A model generated the notes under the pieces. The model saw nothing but the letters and a program-made list of their open reading frames with translations. It made no database searches and had not been told where the DNA came from. From Planctomycetaceae bacterium (GTDB taxonomy: Bacteria > Planctomycetota > Planctomycetia > Pirellulales > Thermoguttaceae), in the NCBI GenBank assembly GCA_031282385.1, contig JAITDV010000558.1, forward strand, positions 1 through 5,686: a stretch of DNA of 5,686 nucleotides, read 5' to 3'. The position numbers were made by a program, and so were the translations under genes. Shown here piece by piece: positions 5,578-5,686 of this stretch. The stretch's first letter is position 1. The number at the start of each line of letters is the position of its first letter.

Positions 5578-5686
5578 TGTCCCTGAAAAAGTCATTTGGT
5601 GCTATAAATTCTGGGCTTATCTGGTTGCAATTTAGAGTTATAATTTGCAATATAGTTATTGTTTTATCCGAGATTTTCCTTAAAAC
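5578..5686 (+). mobile_element. Putative left end of a second insertion sequence (partial)
   Basis: Bases 5578-5592 (TGTCCCTGAAAAAGT) are the exact inverted copy of 757-771 and point away from the sigma factor gene, so the element would extend beyond the window. The bases just outside include TTAG (5573-5576), again of YTAR form, with one extra T before the repeat. The following 94 bases have no reading frame, as expected of the untranslated left end before a transposase start. No transposase is seen, so the call rests on the repeat alone. Confidence 0.4.

Overview
The window most likely comes from an AT-rich member of the Planctomycetota. The main evidence is the 605-residue sigma factor at 3471-5288. 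Its layout, a long N-terminal part with several helix-turn-helix segments followed by sigma-70 regions 1.2, 2 and 4, and its motifs (start MNHNYQINVIRELRDQQVRY, LFRKMNYIKYKA before region 2, NYARTIPDEKRHRDRY at the end of region 2) are ones I associate with planctomycete vegetative-type sigma factors. The low GC content of the chromosomal part is unusual for the phylum, so I do not assign a genus.

Layout. Bases 1-771 look like debris of mobile DNA and are visibly richer in GC. They hold a fold-back repeat element (1-197), a second partial copy of its left end (222-280), a frameshifted C-terminal remnant of an IS5-type DDE transposase (282-568), and a sequence that may be the right end of an insertion sequence (757-771). 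Bases 772-2351 are about 1.6 kb of very AT-rich DNA with no convincing gene. They contain one near-consensus promoter (1493-1519) with a 26-bp palindrome on its presumed start point (1529-1554), a second palindrome with the same GGTCA core (1898-1930), and weaker stem-loops. Then come a TetR/CecR-like repressor (2352-3080), a 390-base gap, the sigma factor (3471-5288), and an unrecognised 84-residue frame on the opposite strand (5298-5552), bounded by 18-bp direct repeats. The last 109 bases begin with an inverted copy of the 757-771 repeat and probably are the left end of another insertion sequence.

How the parts may work together. The only two confident genes are both transcription factors, read in the same direction but too far apart to be a tight operon. 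The repressor may act on the palindromes upstream of it; this is an inference from position and symmetry only. The sigma factor keeps most residues used for -35 recognition but differs from E. coli sigma-70 at several -10 recognition and melting positions. The two genes and the non-coding stretch lie between two outward-facing copies of a putative insertion-sequence end, so this may be a stretch of chromosome caught between two related elements.
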